DNA from: Desulfotruncus arcticus DSM 17038
GTDB lineage: Bacteria > Bacillota > Desulfotomaculia > Desulfotomaculales > Desulfallaceae
Assembly: GCF_900113335.1 (NCBI RefSeq)
Contig: NZ_FOOX01000023.1
Coordinates: forward strand, 24,001 to 86,942
DNA length: 62,942 bases
Direction of reading: 5' to 3'
Shown: piece by piece, positions 49,503 to 58,246 of the stretch
How positions within the stretch are numbered: the first letter of the stretch is position 1
Layout of the letters: each line of letters begins with the position of its first letter
Notes under the pieces: model-generated
Seen by the model: the letters and a program-made list of their open reading frames with translations, nothing else
Databases searched by the model: none
Told to the model about the DNA's origin: nothing
Program-made: the position numbers and the translations under genes

Positions 49503-50263
49503 TTCCCAAACACCTCGTCCCTGACGGTTATCGACTTGCGCAGATCAAACCCCGAAACCAACCACCTGAAACCAAACTTCAACAGTTCCAAATCGTTATT
49601 TTTTATTTTTGTCACTGTTTCCGGAGGGATGTCGAAAATTTTTATAAAACTGCCGTCAAAAACATACCGGCGGAACTTGTCCAAATCGTAGCAGGCCATA
49701 AAAAACATCTCCATAATATGCCGGTCCAAACTCGGCAGCCCTGTCATCTGAAGCCCGGCGGGTATTTCTTCGAATCCGCTTTCCAACTCCTGATACCCTT
49801 CATTGCCCTGATTCTTCATCCAATCTCCTACCGTCCATTCCGTATCTTCCAATAGGCCGCGACAGTGGTCGCTGTCAAAGGCAAACCCGTACCTGTTATT
49901 TCCCCTGATTTCCACAGGCGCCATGCGGCAGGACCAGGGTCTCTCGTCATATATTGCACACCCCTGGCCGGTGACAAAAGGGCAGATCAGATCAGCATCA
50001 TCCCTCATTTTTATCAGCACCACGGGAAAACCGGTACCTCTGGCCTGTAGCCTGGTGGTGTAACGTTCAAGAAATTCACTGGTAGAAAGCCCCAGTTTTC
50101 TACTCATTCGCAGCACATCATACGGTGATAAAAAGATATTTATATCTCTGCAGCAGCGATTAAAACACTCCAGCTTAGAATGACACAGGAATCTGAACCT
50201 GCCGTCACCGGTAAACTCTGTATGCCTGCCCTGTACGGCTGTTTTCTGGCCGATGTTCTTCAC
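49499..50263 (-). CDS. YkgJ family cysteine-cluster protein
   Basis: A 254-residue protein with a YkgJ-type Cys cluster: LECFNRCCRDINIFLSPYDV, CPFVTGQGCAIYDERPWSCR, DHCRG. These likely bind an iron-sulfur or zinc centre. Its stop overlaps the start of the molybdopterin oxidoreductase gene (ATGA), so the two form an operon and this protein may help maturation or electron transfer of that enzyme (inference). Start given as GTG 50263 is tight to its ribosome binding site. Confidence 0.85.
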   Translation of the reverse strand: MKNIGQKTAVQGRHTEFTGDGRFRFLCHSKLECFNRCCRDINIFLSPYDVLRMSRKLGLSTSEFLERYTTRLQARGTGFPVVLIKMRDDADLICPFVTGQGCAIYDERPWSCRMAPVEIRGNNRYGFAFDSDHCRGLLEDTEWTVGDWMKNQGNEGYQELESGFEEIPAGLQMTGLPSLDRHIMEMFFMACYDLDKFRRYVFDGSFIKIFDIPPETVTKIKNNDLELLKFGFRWLVSGFDLRKSITVRDEVFGN

Positions 50264-50332
50264 CCCCGATTCTTTACGCGGCAGCTTAGTTTCCCCACCT
50301 GTTATATTTTATCATAACAATCAATGCTGCGT

Positions 50333-50794
50333 TTAGGTAAGTAGCCCTACCTCCGATCGTTTTTTCCCCAACCTGTCACACAATCTACCAACAGCTTTGC
50401 TGCAGTTTTCCAAACTTAAAAATTCAGTGCCCATCTCTTGGCCGGCATTAAAAAAACCAACCACTTCACGACCGTTCAGGATCAGCACTCTATCCGGTCT
50501 GATATCAAAAACCAGGTCATTATCCGTATCGATAAAAATTCTGGTGTAAGCTGGTTTGCCTTTAGAAGATTTAATTACTGTCTGTAAATATAAGTAATCT
50601 CTCCCGGGAACCTGGCTCTCTTCTGTTACCCTGGTAAAATCCGCATCGTCACGCCGGCCAATTTCTAACCGCCCTATGACCGTTAAAAAGTCACGTACTG
50701 CCCCAACCTCGTTCAGGTGGACCAACCGCACCACCTTCCAGCACCATTCCTGATTAAAAGTATTTAAAAAATCGTTTTGTGGATATATTGCCAT
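50333..50794 (-). CDS. Hypothetical protein, 153 aa
   Basis: Not recognised. Soluble, mixed alpha/beta. Notable segments: NQEWCWKVVRLVHLNEVGAV, TRIFIDTDNDLVFDIRPDRV and a C-terminal LENCSKAVGRLCDRLGKKRSE helix with two Cys. ATG preceded by GGAGGTG. It lies upstream of the YkgJ gene, 69 bases away, in the same direction, so may share its transcript. Confidence 0.6.
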   Translation of the reverse strand: MAIYPQNDFLNTFNQEWCWKVVRLVHLNEVGAVRDFLTVIGRLEIGRRDDADFTRVTEESQVPGRDYLYLQTVIKSSKGKPAYTRIFIDTDNDLVFDIRPDRVLILNGREVVGFFNAGQEMGTEFLSLENCSKAVGRLCDRLGKKRSEVGLLT

Positions 50795-50820
50795 CTAGAG
50801 CACCTCCAATTTATCTTCGC

Positions 50821-50922
50821 ACAGCCTGTAAAACCCCGCCCTCTTCGGTCGGGGATTAACAGGCTGTAAGCTCGAAATAAGTGCGACTAAGGTTTAGATG
50901 GGGCCAAAACCCCACCTAAACC
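50821..50922. repeat. Two consecutive inverted repeats
   Basis: First, ACAGCCTGT (50821-50829) with ACAGGCTGT (50859-50867) encloses CCCCG/CGGGG (50834-50838, 50850-50854). Second, GGTTTAGATGGGG (50891-50903) with CCCCACCTAAACC (50910-50922), one mismatch. They lie between two divergent genes, so are not both ordinary terminators; palindromic ends of an IS200/IS605-type remnant or a structured leader are possible. No transposase is present. Confidence 0.5.
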
Positions 50923-51089
50923 AATTCTTCTTTATTAGACCGCACCGTTTAAAATAAATCTTAACCGGTATGAGGAAAAATATTAGCAGCGAGGATGAAA
51001 ACAGACAAGGACAGACTTCCATTTTTCCGGGTGGCAACAATTACCCAAGCATGCTAAAATTACTTAAAATCTTTCAAAGGAGAACTGCC

Positions 51090-51467
51090 ATGATTGGAAT
51101 GGTAAGACATTTTGGCATAGGTTTATTGGTCTACGACGACATTATTGACTGGGATAATTATGAAACAAAAGTTGACCCGGTCATGAAAGAAGAATATGAA
51201 TTTGAAGGGGTTAAAAAAAAGGTTTATGAAGTAATTTTGGTGCCGGTGGACAGACCTTATGTTGGTATAATATTGCCTAGCCTATGGGGGAAAATTCGAT
51301 CTGCAGGCCGCGGAGGACACGAGCTTAGTCTGGATGAAATTGACCCCAGAAGCATAGGAGTAAGTGTCTATGCCCTGGACACGGCTGCTAAGATTTTAAA
51401 TAAAATCTCTACCAGGCCGATCAGACTAAAGGAGCTTAAACTGCGTTTTTATGAATACTGGGTATAG
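51090..51467 (+). CDS. Hypothetical protein, 125 aa
   Basis: Not recognised. The ATG at 51090 has a perfect AAAGGAG seven bases upstream; the open frame extends 40 codons further but without a good start. Sequence features: IGMVRHFGIGLLVYDDIIDW, PVDRPYVGIILPSLWGKIRS, and a basic C-terminal PIRLKELKLRFYEYW. Soluble, mixed fold. Stands alone upstream of acuA. Confidence 0.6.
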   Translation: MIGMVRHFGIGLLVYDDIIDWDNYETKVDPVMKEEYEFEGVKKKVYEVILVPVDRPYVGIILPSLWGKIRSAGRGGHELSLDEIDPRSIGVSVYALDTAAKILNKISTRPIRLKELKLRFYEYWV

Positions 51468-51585
51468 TACTGAAAATTTTTAATATAAACACTTAATTTC
51501 CAGCTATTGATAGTTTCGCTAAACAGCAGCTATAATATCATAAGTGGATACACTGGGATTATACCGCTAGGAGGTGATTAAAAAG

Positions 51586-52209
51586 ATGCAAAAATATGCC
51601 CTTGAAACACCTCGGGGAACCGTATATATTGAAGGTCCTTGCCCCGGTGATTACCTGGCCAAGTTGACCATGAACGAAAAACTTACCAACTTCCGTCCAC
51701 CGGCGAAACAAAAAAACGCCTTGATTATGATAACTGAAATGCCTGCCGGTATGATTTATATAGCCCGGCATGAAAAAGAAATCGCCGGCTATGTAACCTT
51801 TCACCCTTCTGATGAATGTTCAAGATGGATTAAACACCCGCGTGTGCTGGAGCTGGGCGGAATAGAAATAAGTGCTGACTGGCGGAAAATGAAGCTTGCC
51901 GAAAATCTGTTAAAAGTCAGTTTTCAGAATCTGGAACTGGAAAACTATATTGTTATTACTATGGAGATGTGCTGGCACTGGGATACCCGTAATACCAAAC
52001 TGGACATATGGGCCTACCAACGGGTTTTGACAAATCTTTTCGGATCGGTCGGTATGCAGCGTACACCCACAGATGACCCGGACATTATTGAACACCCCGC
52101 CAACGTATTGATGGCCCGTATTGGCAAGAATGTATCTAAAAGTGATATTGAGCTTTTTGAGAGCATGAAGTTTCAAAGAATTTACAACAATGCAATTAAT
52201 TTCTTATAG
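51586..52209 (+). CDS. acuA: Acetoin utilization protein AcuA, GNAT acetyltransferase
   Basis: A 207-residue GNAT protein. In Bacillus, AcuA acetylates and inactivates acetyl-CoA synthetase. The family sequence is recognisable along its length: TPRGTVYIEGPCPGDYLAKL, NFRPPAKQ, VLELGGIEISADWRKMKLAE, NYIVITMEMCWHWDTRN, HPANVLMARIGKNVS. ATG 51586 follows GGAGGTGATT; a GTG four codons before overlaps the ribosome binding site. The usual neighbours acuB and acuC are absent here. Confidence 0.9.
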   Translation: MQKYALETPRGTVYIEGPCPGDYLAKLTMNEKLTNFRPPAKQKNALIMITEMPAGMIYIARHEKEIAGYVTFHPSDECSRWIKHPRVLELGGIEISADWRKMKLAENLLKVSFQNLELENYIVITMEMCWHWDTRNTKLDIWAYQRVLTNLFGSVGMQRTPTDDPDIIEHPANVLMARIGKNVSKSDIELFESMKFQRIYNNAINFL

Positions 52210-52222
52210 ATTTTATAAATAA

Positions 52223-52241
52223 TGCGCCCTATACGGGCGCA
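52223..52241 (+). terminator. Terminator-like hairpin after acuA
   Basis: TGCGCCC-TATAC-GGGCGCA, 14 bases after the stop, followed by AATTTAA. U-tract poor. Confidence 0.5.
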
Positions 52242-52443
52242 AATTTAAGCTGCAATTTATTGAAAATTTACTAAGTGCAGAAAATTTAACCGATTTCAAA
52301 TTTTATAAATACTAATTACTGTATATAATTTATAATAATTAAAAACAATGCTGGGCCAAATCAGCAGCGCATGTGTATACTTTAATAATTTTATCTTTAC
52401 TACGGCTATCGCATTTAATCCCGCCCTGGCAACCACTTAGTTA

Positions 52444-52965
52444 TCAGCATGCCACCCAAAGATTACCATTAGCTTCTCTATAAAATTTCTTTAACCGGTT
52501 TTCATGCTCCACCACCTTAATCAAATCAACATCCCTGAAAAAACCACAGCTTTTAAAAAATAGTTTACCGGAGTGCGTAGTGTTTTCAACATAAAACGCG
52601 GTGCCGTCTGTAAAGCTCTGCTCTAAATGCCCGTATAACTTTTTGCCAAGTCCCATACCTCTCATTTCCTTGCGAACAAGGATAATATCAATTTCCACAA
52701 GATCAATTTTGTGCATTTTAAAGGCACAAAATCCCAACGGGCAATTCTTCTGATCAGCCATCAGTAAAATAAATTTTTGATCCATAGTTTTTAACCCGGC
52801 ATAATTGGGATTTATTTCACCAAGATCATTAAAATATATCCACCGCTCTTTAAAATCGGAATAGGTCAGATAGGCTGCTGAACCGGTATCCCTAAAAATG
52901 TTACGGGCCAGGTGAGCTTCCCTCTCAGGATAATACAAGTTAAAAAAAACCGCTGCAGGATGCAT
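52444..52965 (-). CDS. GNAT family N-acetyltransferase
   Basis: A 173-residue protein with a GNAT fold: LVEIDIILVRKEMRGMGLGKKLYGHLE contains the acetyl-CoA-binding motif A (RGMGLGKKL), followed by FYVENTTHSGKLFFKSCGFF (motif B). Substrate unknown. Monocistronic. Confidence 0.8.
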   Translation of the reverse strand: MHPAAVFFNLYYPEREAHLARNIFRDTGSAAYLTYSDFKERWIYFNDLGEINPNYAGLKTMDQKFILLMADQKNCPLGFCAFKMHKIDLVEIDIILVRKEMRGMGLGKKLYGHLEQSFTDGTAFYVENTTHSGKLFFKSCGFFRDVDLIKVVEHENRLKKFYREANGNLWVAC

Positions 52966-53108
52966 GCAGATACCCCCGGATATTTATTATCCGTTTATGC
53001 ATGCAATTTAGTTTCCAGCGAATTGATTTTAGCCTTGATAATTGCGCTATCCTGAAAATTATACTTTGAGGGCTGGTGTTCCGTAAATTGCAGTGTCCCC
53101 TTATTCAC

Positions 53109-53160
53109 CCAGAGCGAACTCTGGTGCCGGGGCGGACAGGGTCGTCCGCCCCGGCACCAG
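53109..53160. repeat. G/C-rich double hairpin between a GNAT gene and glnQ
   Basis: Perfect 17-bp inverted repeat (53121-53137 with 53144-53160) next to, and sharing four bases with, CCAGAG-CGAA-CTCTGG (53109-53124). It begins seven bases after the glnQ stop, so it probably ends glnHPQ transcription on the minus strand, although no U-tract follows. Its G/C content is far above its surroundings. Confidence 0.55.
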
Positions 53161-53166
53161 ACTAAA

Positions 53167-53889
53167 TTATAGTATTTTACTAAGGAACAACTTAGTCCGA
53201 TCATTGCTTGGGCTGCCGAAAACTTGATCCGGGGTACCTTCCTCCACCAGACGCCCCTCATCCATGAATATTACCCTGTCTCCCACTTCCCGGGCAAAGC
53301 CCATTTCATGGGTCACAACCACCATGGTCATACCTTCCCTGGCCAGATCCTTCATAACTGCAAGCACTTCACCGACCATTTCCGGGTCAAGGGCAGAAGT
53401 AGGTTCGTCAAAAAGCATAACTTTGGGGTGCATGGCCAGCGCCCTGGCGATGGCCACCCGCTGCTGCTGCCCACCTGAAAGCTGGCTCGGGTAAACATCC
53501 GCCTTGTCCGACAGGCCAACTTTATTTAACAAGTCCCGGGCGGTTTTTTCAGCCTCCACACGGGAGAGACTCTTCACTTTCAATGGCGCCAGCGAAACAT
53601 TTTCCAGCGCTGTTTTATGAGGGAAAAGATTAAAACGCTGGAATACCATACCGACGTCCTGCCTTACACTGTTGATGTTGGTGTTTTTATCAAGTAAATT
53701 GACCCCGTCAATCCAGATTTCACCCGAGGTGGGCTGTTCCAGCATATTAATACAGCGCAAAAAAGTGCTTTTTCCGGAACCACTGGGGCCGATAACACAA
53801 ACAACTTCCTGGAGGGCAACCCGGCAGCTGACATCCCTTAATACTTCCAGTTTTCCGAAGTTTTTATACAGGTTTTTAACTTCAATCAC
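53167..53889 (-). CDS. glnQ: Polar amino-acid ABC transporter ATPase, GlnQ-like
   Basis: A 240-residue ABC ATPase: Walker A GPSGSGKST, Q-loop VFQRFNLFPHKT, signature LSGGQQQRVAIARAL, Walker B VMLFDEPTSALDPE, H-loop VVTHEMGFA. Energises uptake of a polar amino acid such as glutamine. It overlaps the permease gene by eight bases. Confidence 0.95.
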   Translation of the reverse strand: MIEVKNLYKNFGKLEVLRDVSCRVALQEVVCVIGPSGSGKSTFLRCINMLEQPTSGEIWIDGVNLLDKNTNINSVRQDVGMVFQRFNLFPHKTALENVSLAPLKVKSLSRVEAEKTARDLLNKVGLSDKADVYPSQLSGGQQQRVAIARALAMHPKVMLFDEPTSALDPEMVGEVLAVMKDLAREGMTMVVVTHEMGFAREVGDRVIFMDEGRLVEEGTPDQVFGSPSNDRTKLFLSKIL

Positions 53890-54592
53890 CGGTTTTTAAC
53901 CTCCTCTCCAGGTAATCAATATAACGGGAAAGGGTAAAAGTTATTACCAGGTAGAAGATCGCCACGGTAATGTAAATGGCAAAAGCTTCATAAGTCCTGG
54001 CCACTACCAGCATACCGCTCTTGGTCAATTCAATAATACCAATGACGGAAAGCAGCGAAGTATCCTTCAACATAGCAATAAATTCATTGCCCAGAGGCGG
54101 AATTACCCTCTTAATGGCCTGGGGTAAGATAATATAACGCATCGCCTGTCCATGGGTCATACCCAGAGAACGCGCGGCCTCCATTTGCCCCTTCTCAATG
54201 GATTGAACACCGGCCCTGAATATTTCTGCAATATAGGCGCCGCTGTTAATACTGCAGGCAATAATGGCAGCAATCAGCCTGGGCATGGCGTAATTATGAA
54301 TCAACTGGGGCATCCCAAAAGTATTCATCAGGAATGCCTGGCCGTCCTGAAGTATTACCGGAATACCGTAATAAACAAGTAAAATTTGAACCAGCAGCGG
54401 AGTGCCGCGGAAAAAATCCACATAGGCTGTGGCAAGCAGCCGAAGCAACCGCTTGCCGGAAAGCCGGGAAAGAGCCGCTATCATGCCGATAATACATCCG
54501 ATACCAACCGAGCCCAGAGTTATTATCAGCGTTAATTCCAGTCCCTTGAATAACAAGGGTAAACTTTGAATAGCAACGTCCAAAAAATTCAC
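53882..54592 (-). CDS. glnP: Polar amino-acid ABC transporter permease, GlnP-like
   Basis: A 236-residue permease with about five membrane helices. The HisM/GlnP signature YVDFFRGTPLLVQILLVYYG and the EAA loop EAARSLGMTHGQAMRYIILPQAI are clear. The gene is separated from the binding-protein gene by a stem-loop (54613-54644). Confidence 0.94.
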   Translation of the reverse strand: MNFLDVAIQSLPLLFKGLELTLIITLGSVGIGCIIGMIAALSRLSGKRLLRLLATAYVDFFRGTPLLVQILLVYYGIPVILQDGQAFLMNTFGMPQLIHNYAMPRLIAAIIACSINSGAYIAEIFRAGVQSIEKGQMEAARSLGMTHGQAMRYIILPQAIKRVIPPLGNEFIAMLKDTSLLSVIGIIELTKSGMLVVARTYEAFAIYITVAIFYLVITFTLSRYIDYLERRLKTGD

Positions 54593-54612
54593 CCTCTCGA
54601 CGATTAAGGAAA

Positions 54613-54644
54613 ATATGCGTAATACGAAATCGTATTACGCATAT
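54613..54644 (-). repeat. Stem-loop between glnH and glnP
   Basis: Perfect 14-bp inverted repeat ATATGCGTAATACG/CGTATTACGCATAT with a four-base loop, 28 bases after glnH. Such intercistronic hairpins often protect the binding-protein message, giving more binding protein than permease. Confidence 0.6.
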
Positions 54645-54671
54645 CCTCCAAGCTACTTTATTTAGAAATTC

Positions 54672-55505
54672 TTAATTTTGAGGCTCACCGGGCAGTTCCG
54701 CCGGGGGATCGACGGAGAACCATTTCTTATAAATTTCAGCGTATTTTCCGTTTTCCTTTAGCGTCTCCAGGGCGGCATTTACCTTTTCAAGCACCTCGGG
54801 CTTTTGTTTGGGAATTGCTATGCCGTAGTATTCGCTTGTCTGCAGGTCACCCACTATTTTAACCTGATCGTTGCCCTGGGCAATATAATAAGCTGTTACA
54901 GGGAAGTCATTGACGACAGCATCCACAGCGCCGTTGGTCAGGTCCATAAAGGCTCCGTCAATAGTGTCAAAGGAAACAACCTCGGCATTGGGAACCTTGC
55001 TGGCTTCCAATTCACCGGTGGTGCCGGTTTGAACGCCTATCTTTTTGCCGTCAAGGTCATCATAACCTTGGATGTCCTGATTGTCAGCCTTAACCGCTGT
55101 GGCTAAGCCGGACTTGTAATAAGGAACGGTAAAGTCAACCTTTTGTTTTCTTTCTTCGGTAATGGTCATAGCTGAAATGGCACCGTCAATGGTAGCTGTT
55201 TCAAGGGCGGGAATCAGTCCTTTGAAATCATAAGTTTTCATTTCAATATTAAGACCGGATACTTCATTAATTGCATCAATCAGATCAACGTCAAAACCTT
55301 CCAGTTTGCCATTGGCATCGTAAGATTCAAACGGTGCATAAGATGTGTCGGAACCAAAAACCAGGTTTTGGGTCTCAGTTGTCGCCTGCTGTTCGCCTTC
55401 ACCCGTTGTTTCCCCGGTTTTCTCTCCGCCACCGCATCCGGCAACAACAACAGCAAATGCCAGCACTGTCAGCAGAACAAAACCAATTTTAAGCCACTTT
55501 TTCAA
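54672..55505 (-). CDS. glnH: Polar amino-acid ABC transporter substrate-binding lipoprotein, GlnH-like
   Basis: A 277-residue lipoprotein: TTG start at 55505 (GGAGGAGAAGG upstream), signal peptide with lipobox VVVAGC, an acidic linker, then a type 2 binding domain (FGSDTSYAPFESYDANGKLEGFDVDL in parts; AMTITEERKQKVDFTVPYYKSG; KIGVQTGTTGELEA; NDFPVTAYYIAQ). The Arg in TITEERKQ and Asp in VNDFP are typical alpha-amino acid ligands. First gene of glnHPQ. Confidence 0.94.
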   Translation of the reverse strand: MKKWLKIGFVLLTVLAFAVVVAGCGGGEKTGETTGEGEQQATTETQNLVFGSDTSYAPFESYDANGKLEGFDVDLIDAINEVSGLNIEMKTYDFKGLIPALETATIDGAISAMTITEERKQKVDFTVPYYKSGLATAVKADNQDIQGYDDLDGKKIGVQTGTTGELEASKVPNAEVVSFDTIDGAFMDLTNGAVDAVVNDFPVTAYYIAQGNDQVKIVGDLQTSEYYGIAIPKQKPEVLEKVNAALETLKENGKYAEIYKKWFSVDPPAELPGEPQN

Positions 55506-55636
55506 ACACCTTCTCCTCCTTTTAGTTAAAAATCTAATCAAATTGTTAAAATTCGCTGAGTAATGATAAATTCCTGCTGAAATTTTGCTTTAATTGATTA
55601 CTTTAATTAATTAAAAGACAACATGTTTAATCCAGC

Positions 55637-55665
55637 TTGACAGGGCTATTACCCCATGGGAGAAT
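55637..55665 (+). promoter_or_regulatory. Possible promoter of the EamA gene
   Basis: TTGACA (55637-55642), 17-base spacer, GAGAAT (55660-55665). The -10 element departs from consensus. Confidence 0.45.
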
Positions 55666-55714
55666 TAATTGTCATTGGGCTAAAACTAAATGTTCTTTGG
55701 AAAGGATAAAAATT

Positions 55715-56638
55715 ATGACCGGCCATTTCCCCAAAAGGCAGCTTAGAGCTGATCTTGCCTTATTATTTGTAGCCTTTTCCTGGGGCTTAACCTTTGTGGT
55801 GGTGCAGGATGCACTCTCCGGTATCGGCCCTTATTATTTCGTTGCCCTGCGTTTCCTGCTGGCTCTGGTTTTCCTGGCCGCCCTTTACTGGCGGCACCTT
55901 TTGAATATTAACCGGACCACGCTAAAAACAGGCTTTTTAATCGGCTTATTTCTATTTGGCGGCTATGCTTTTCAAACAATCGGCCTACAATATACCGGAC
56001 CGGCCACCGCAGGCTTTATCACCGGACTTGCAGTTGTACTGGTACCCCTTTTTTCGGCACTGGCATACCGCCGCTGGCCGGGGCTGTTTCTAATTACCGG
56101 GGTACTATGCGCTGCGTTTGGACTGGCATTGCTGACTCTTCAGGGCAGCATTTTTAAACTTGGCATGGGGGATTTGCTGATTTTCTTGTGCGCCATATGT
56201 TTTGGGCTGCATATAATTATGGTTGGACGCTATGCGGGAAAACACGACCCGGTTTTATTAGCCATCATCCAAATTGGTACTGTTTCTATAATAAGTTTTC
56301 TTTTTGCCTTAAAGTTTGAAACGATGCCAAATCACTTAACCACACCCGTATGGACGGCTTTTTTAATCACAGCAATTCCGGCAACTTCTCTGGCTTTTTT
56401 AATTCAAAATACAGTTCAGCGCTACACTTCACCAACCCATACCGCCATTATTTTTACCATGGAACCGGTATTCGCAGCCATAACCGCACATTTACTGGGA
56501 CGTGAAGTGTTAACATTGGTTCAGGGCGCAGGCTGCATCTTTATTTTAGCAGGCATGCTGGTGGCCGAATTGAAGGGAGAATCTCAGGCAGCAGATAACA
56601 TTGGCTCTGAAATAGCACAAAGCTCCGCCACAAAATAA
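55715..56638 (+). CDS. EamA/DMT family transporter (second copy)
   Basis: A 307-residue protein with ten membrane helices in two EamA units (LALLFVAFSWGLTFVVVQDA, YYFVALRFLLALVFLAALYW; SPTHTAIIFTMEPVFAAITA). The GxxxPxxTxxxxxxEPxxA style of the YedA/RhaT group is visible. Start ATG 55715 behind AAAGGAT. Different subgroup from the one at 32246. Confidence 0.88.
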   Translation: MTGHFPKRQLRADLALLFVAFSWGLTFVVVQDALSGIGPYYFVALRFLLALVFLAALYWRHLLNINRTTLKTGFLIGLFLFGGYAFQTIGLQYTGPATAGFITGLAVVLVPLFSALAYRRWPGLFLITGVLCAAFGLALLTLQGSIFKLGMGDLLIFLCAICFGLHIIMVGRYAGKHDPVLLAIIQIGTVSIISFLFALKFETMPNHLTTPVWTAFLITAIPATSLAFLIQNTVQRYTSPTHTAIIFTMEPVFAAITAHLLGREVLTLVQGAGCIFILAGMLVAELKGESQAADNIGSEIAQSSATK

Positions 56639-56642
56639 AATC

Positions 56643-56678
56643 AAAAAATTGCCGGCGCAACCGCACCGGCAATTTTTT
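56643..56678. terminator. Bidirectional terminator
   Basis: AAAAAATTGCCGG (56643-56655) with CCGGCAATTTTTT (56666-56678); separates convergent EamA and DUF503 genes. Confidence 0.8.
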
Positions 56679-56958
56679 ATAATAGTTCCTTTTGAATTTC
56701 TATTATTTCAACCCCGCCATGATTCTCTATAAAGTTAACCACTGTGGAAAGAATGCTGTCCATATGAGACGTTTCCCCACTGACCGCAGCAATCCCAATA
56801 GTTGAATGTTTCCAGCTATCCTGCCGCCCAACCTCGGCCACAGAGATATTAAACCTGTGTTTCAGCCGTTCTATTAAACTTTTGAGTATTTTTCGCTTTC
56901 CTTTTAATGAATTGGCTTCGCCCAAAAAAAGCTCCAGTTTCAGCACTCCCACAATCAT
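56677..56958 (-). CDS. DUF503 (YlxP-like) protein
   Basis: A 93-residue protein of the DUF503/YlxP family: VGVLKLELFLGEANSLKGKR, KHRFNISVAEVGRQDSWKHS, and the C-terminal beta-strand. Small ribosome-assembly-linked family of unclear function, usually next to rbfA; here it is alone. Start ATG 56958 behind GGGGGA. Confidence 0.85.
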   Translation of the reverse strand: MIVGVLKLELFLGEANSLKGKRKILKSLIERLKHRFNISVAEVGRQDSWKHSTIGIAAVSGETSHMDSILSTVVNFIENHGGVEIIEIQKELL

Positions 56959-57068
56959 GACAACAGTCCCCCTGCGCCAGCCAAAACAAAATCCTCCCCA
57001 TTGCCATGTCCACATACTGCTGCCGGGGGAGGACAGTCGACTATTTTTGTTATTAAAATAGCATAAAA

Positions 57069-58208
57069 TCAGGGACAATGACAAGGCGTGGATAGGAGTT
57101 TCTTATTAACATATTGCTCCAATTGTTCAAGGCACTGGGGCATGTTTTGCCGACCGAAACCGATTCTGAAATGTTTATTGTCATAATCGTAATAATTCCC
57201 GGGCAATAACAGAACACCGCTGGACTGCACCAGATCGATACAAAATTGTTCAACGTCCATAGGCCACTTAATACCGGGAAAAGCTATCGGGCCGGCATTC
57301 GGTCTGGGCCATGAAAAGAATTCGGCATAGCGGCTAAAGAAACTGTCCAGTAATAAAAGATTACTTTCAATAATCCCTAGGTTCCTGTCAACCAGCTTGT
57401 CGCCATGTCTTAGCGCCAAGGCAGCCAGAAACTCGCTGGGCGCACTATTGCAAATCGAAGTGTAGTCCTTAAAAGACGCCATTTTCCTGTAGAGATCCTT
57501 GTTCCCGGTAGCAGCCCAGCCAATCCGCAACCCCGGCAGGCCGTAAGTTTTGGACATAACCCCCAGTGAAACGGCACTTTCGTAAAGCTCGGCGGCAGCT
57601 GCCGGGCTGGTTCTTTCATATTCCAGGCCGCGGTATACCTCATCCGAAAAAAGCAAAACACCTTGGGCTGCTGCCAAATCCACAATGGTCTTAATATCCT
57701 CTTGCGATATTTGGCAACCGGTTGGATTATGGGGGGAATTAAGAATAATAGCCTTGGTTTTATTATTGATACTGCCAGCCAAAAAGTTCAGGTCAATTTC
57801 CCAGCTATCTTTTTCCTCCATCATCCATTTAGTTACATTACAGCCTATGGAATTGGCTATTTCAAAAAGGGACTGGTAGCAAGGATACTGTACAATGACA
57901 TGGTCCCCCCGCTCCAGGGCGATGTTCATAAAAATAAAAATAGCTTCCTCGGCTCCTGAGGTGACCAGTATCTCATCAGGCTTAATACCCCGGTAAAGAC
58001 CGGCTATATTTTGTCTTAGTTCAGGATTCCCTTGAGCTTCGGTATAGCCGAGCCACAGATTTTGCAAAGCATCCAGTGAACTTTCGCCTTCAAAGGCCAA
58101 TAAATCCTTTATTGTAATGGATTCGCAATCTGAACAGCATAAAAGATACGGTGCACTGAATTCATACCTGGCAAAATAGCGCTCCAGTTTGAAATCCGGT
58201 AAATTCAA
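57069..58208 (-). CDS. PLP-dependent aminotransferase, class I/II
   Basis: A 379-residue fold-type I enzyme. The PLP lysine lies in GVMSKTYGLPGLRIGW; the substrate and cofactor sites TSGAEEAIFIFMNI, NSPHNPTGCQIS and FSDEVYRGLE are present, as is a C-terminal FRIGFGR (carboxylate Arg). TTG start with AGGACG upstream. Substrate unknown; resembles aspartate-type aminotransferases. Upstream of a small hypothetical gene on the same strand. Confidence 0.9.
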   Translation of the reverse strand: MNLPDFKLERYFARYEFSAPYLLCCSDCESITIKDLLAFEGESSLDALQNLWLGYTEAQGNPELRQNIAGLYRGIKPDEILVTSGAEEAIFIFMNIALERGDHVIVQYPCYQSLFEIANSIGCNVTKWMMEEKDSWEIDLNFLAGSINNKTKAIILNSPHNPTGCQISQEDIKTIVDLAAAQGVLLFSDEVYRGLEYERTSPAAAAELYESAVSLGVMSKTYGLPGLRIGWAATGNKDLYRKMASFKDYTSICNSAPSEFLAALALRHGDKLVDRNLGIIESNLLLLDSFFSRYAEFFSWPRPNAGPIAFPGIKWPMDVEQFCIDLVQSSGVLLLPGNYYDYDNKHFRIGFGRQNMPQCLEQLEQYVNKKLLSTPCHCP

Positions 58209-58246
58209 ATAAATTCACGTCCTATTCACCGATTAAACAATAATGA

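Noticed and set aside
52995..53261. Minus-strand frame running through the G/C-rich hairpin and into glnQ
   Set aside because: Overlaps the conserved end of glnQ and a palindrome; not a gene.
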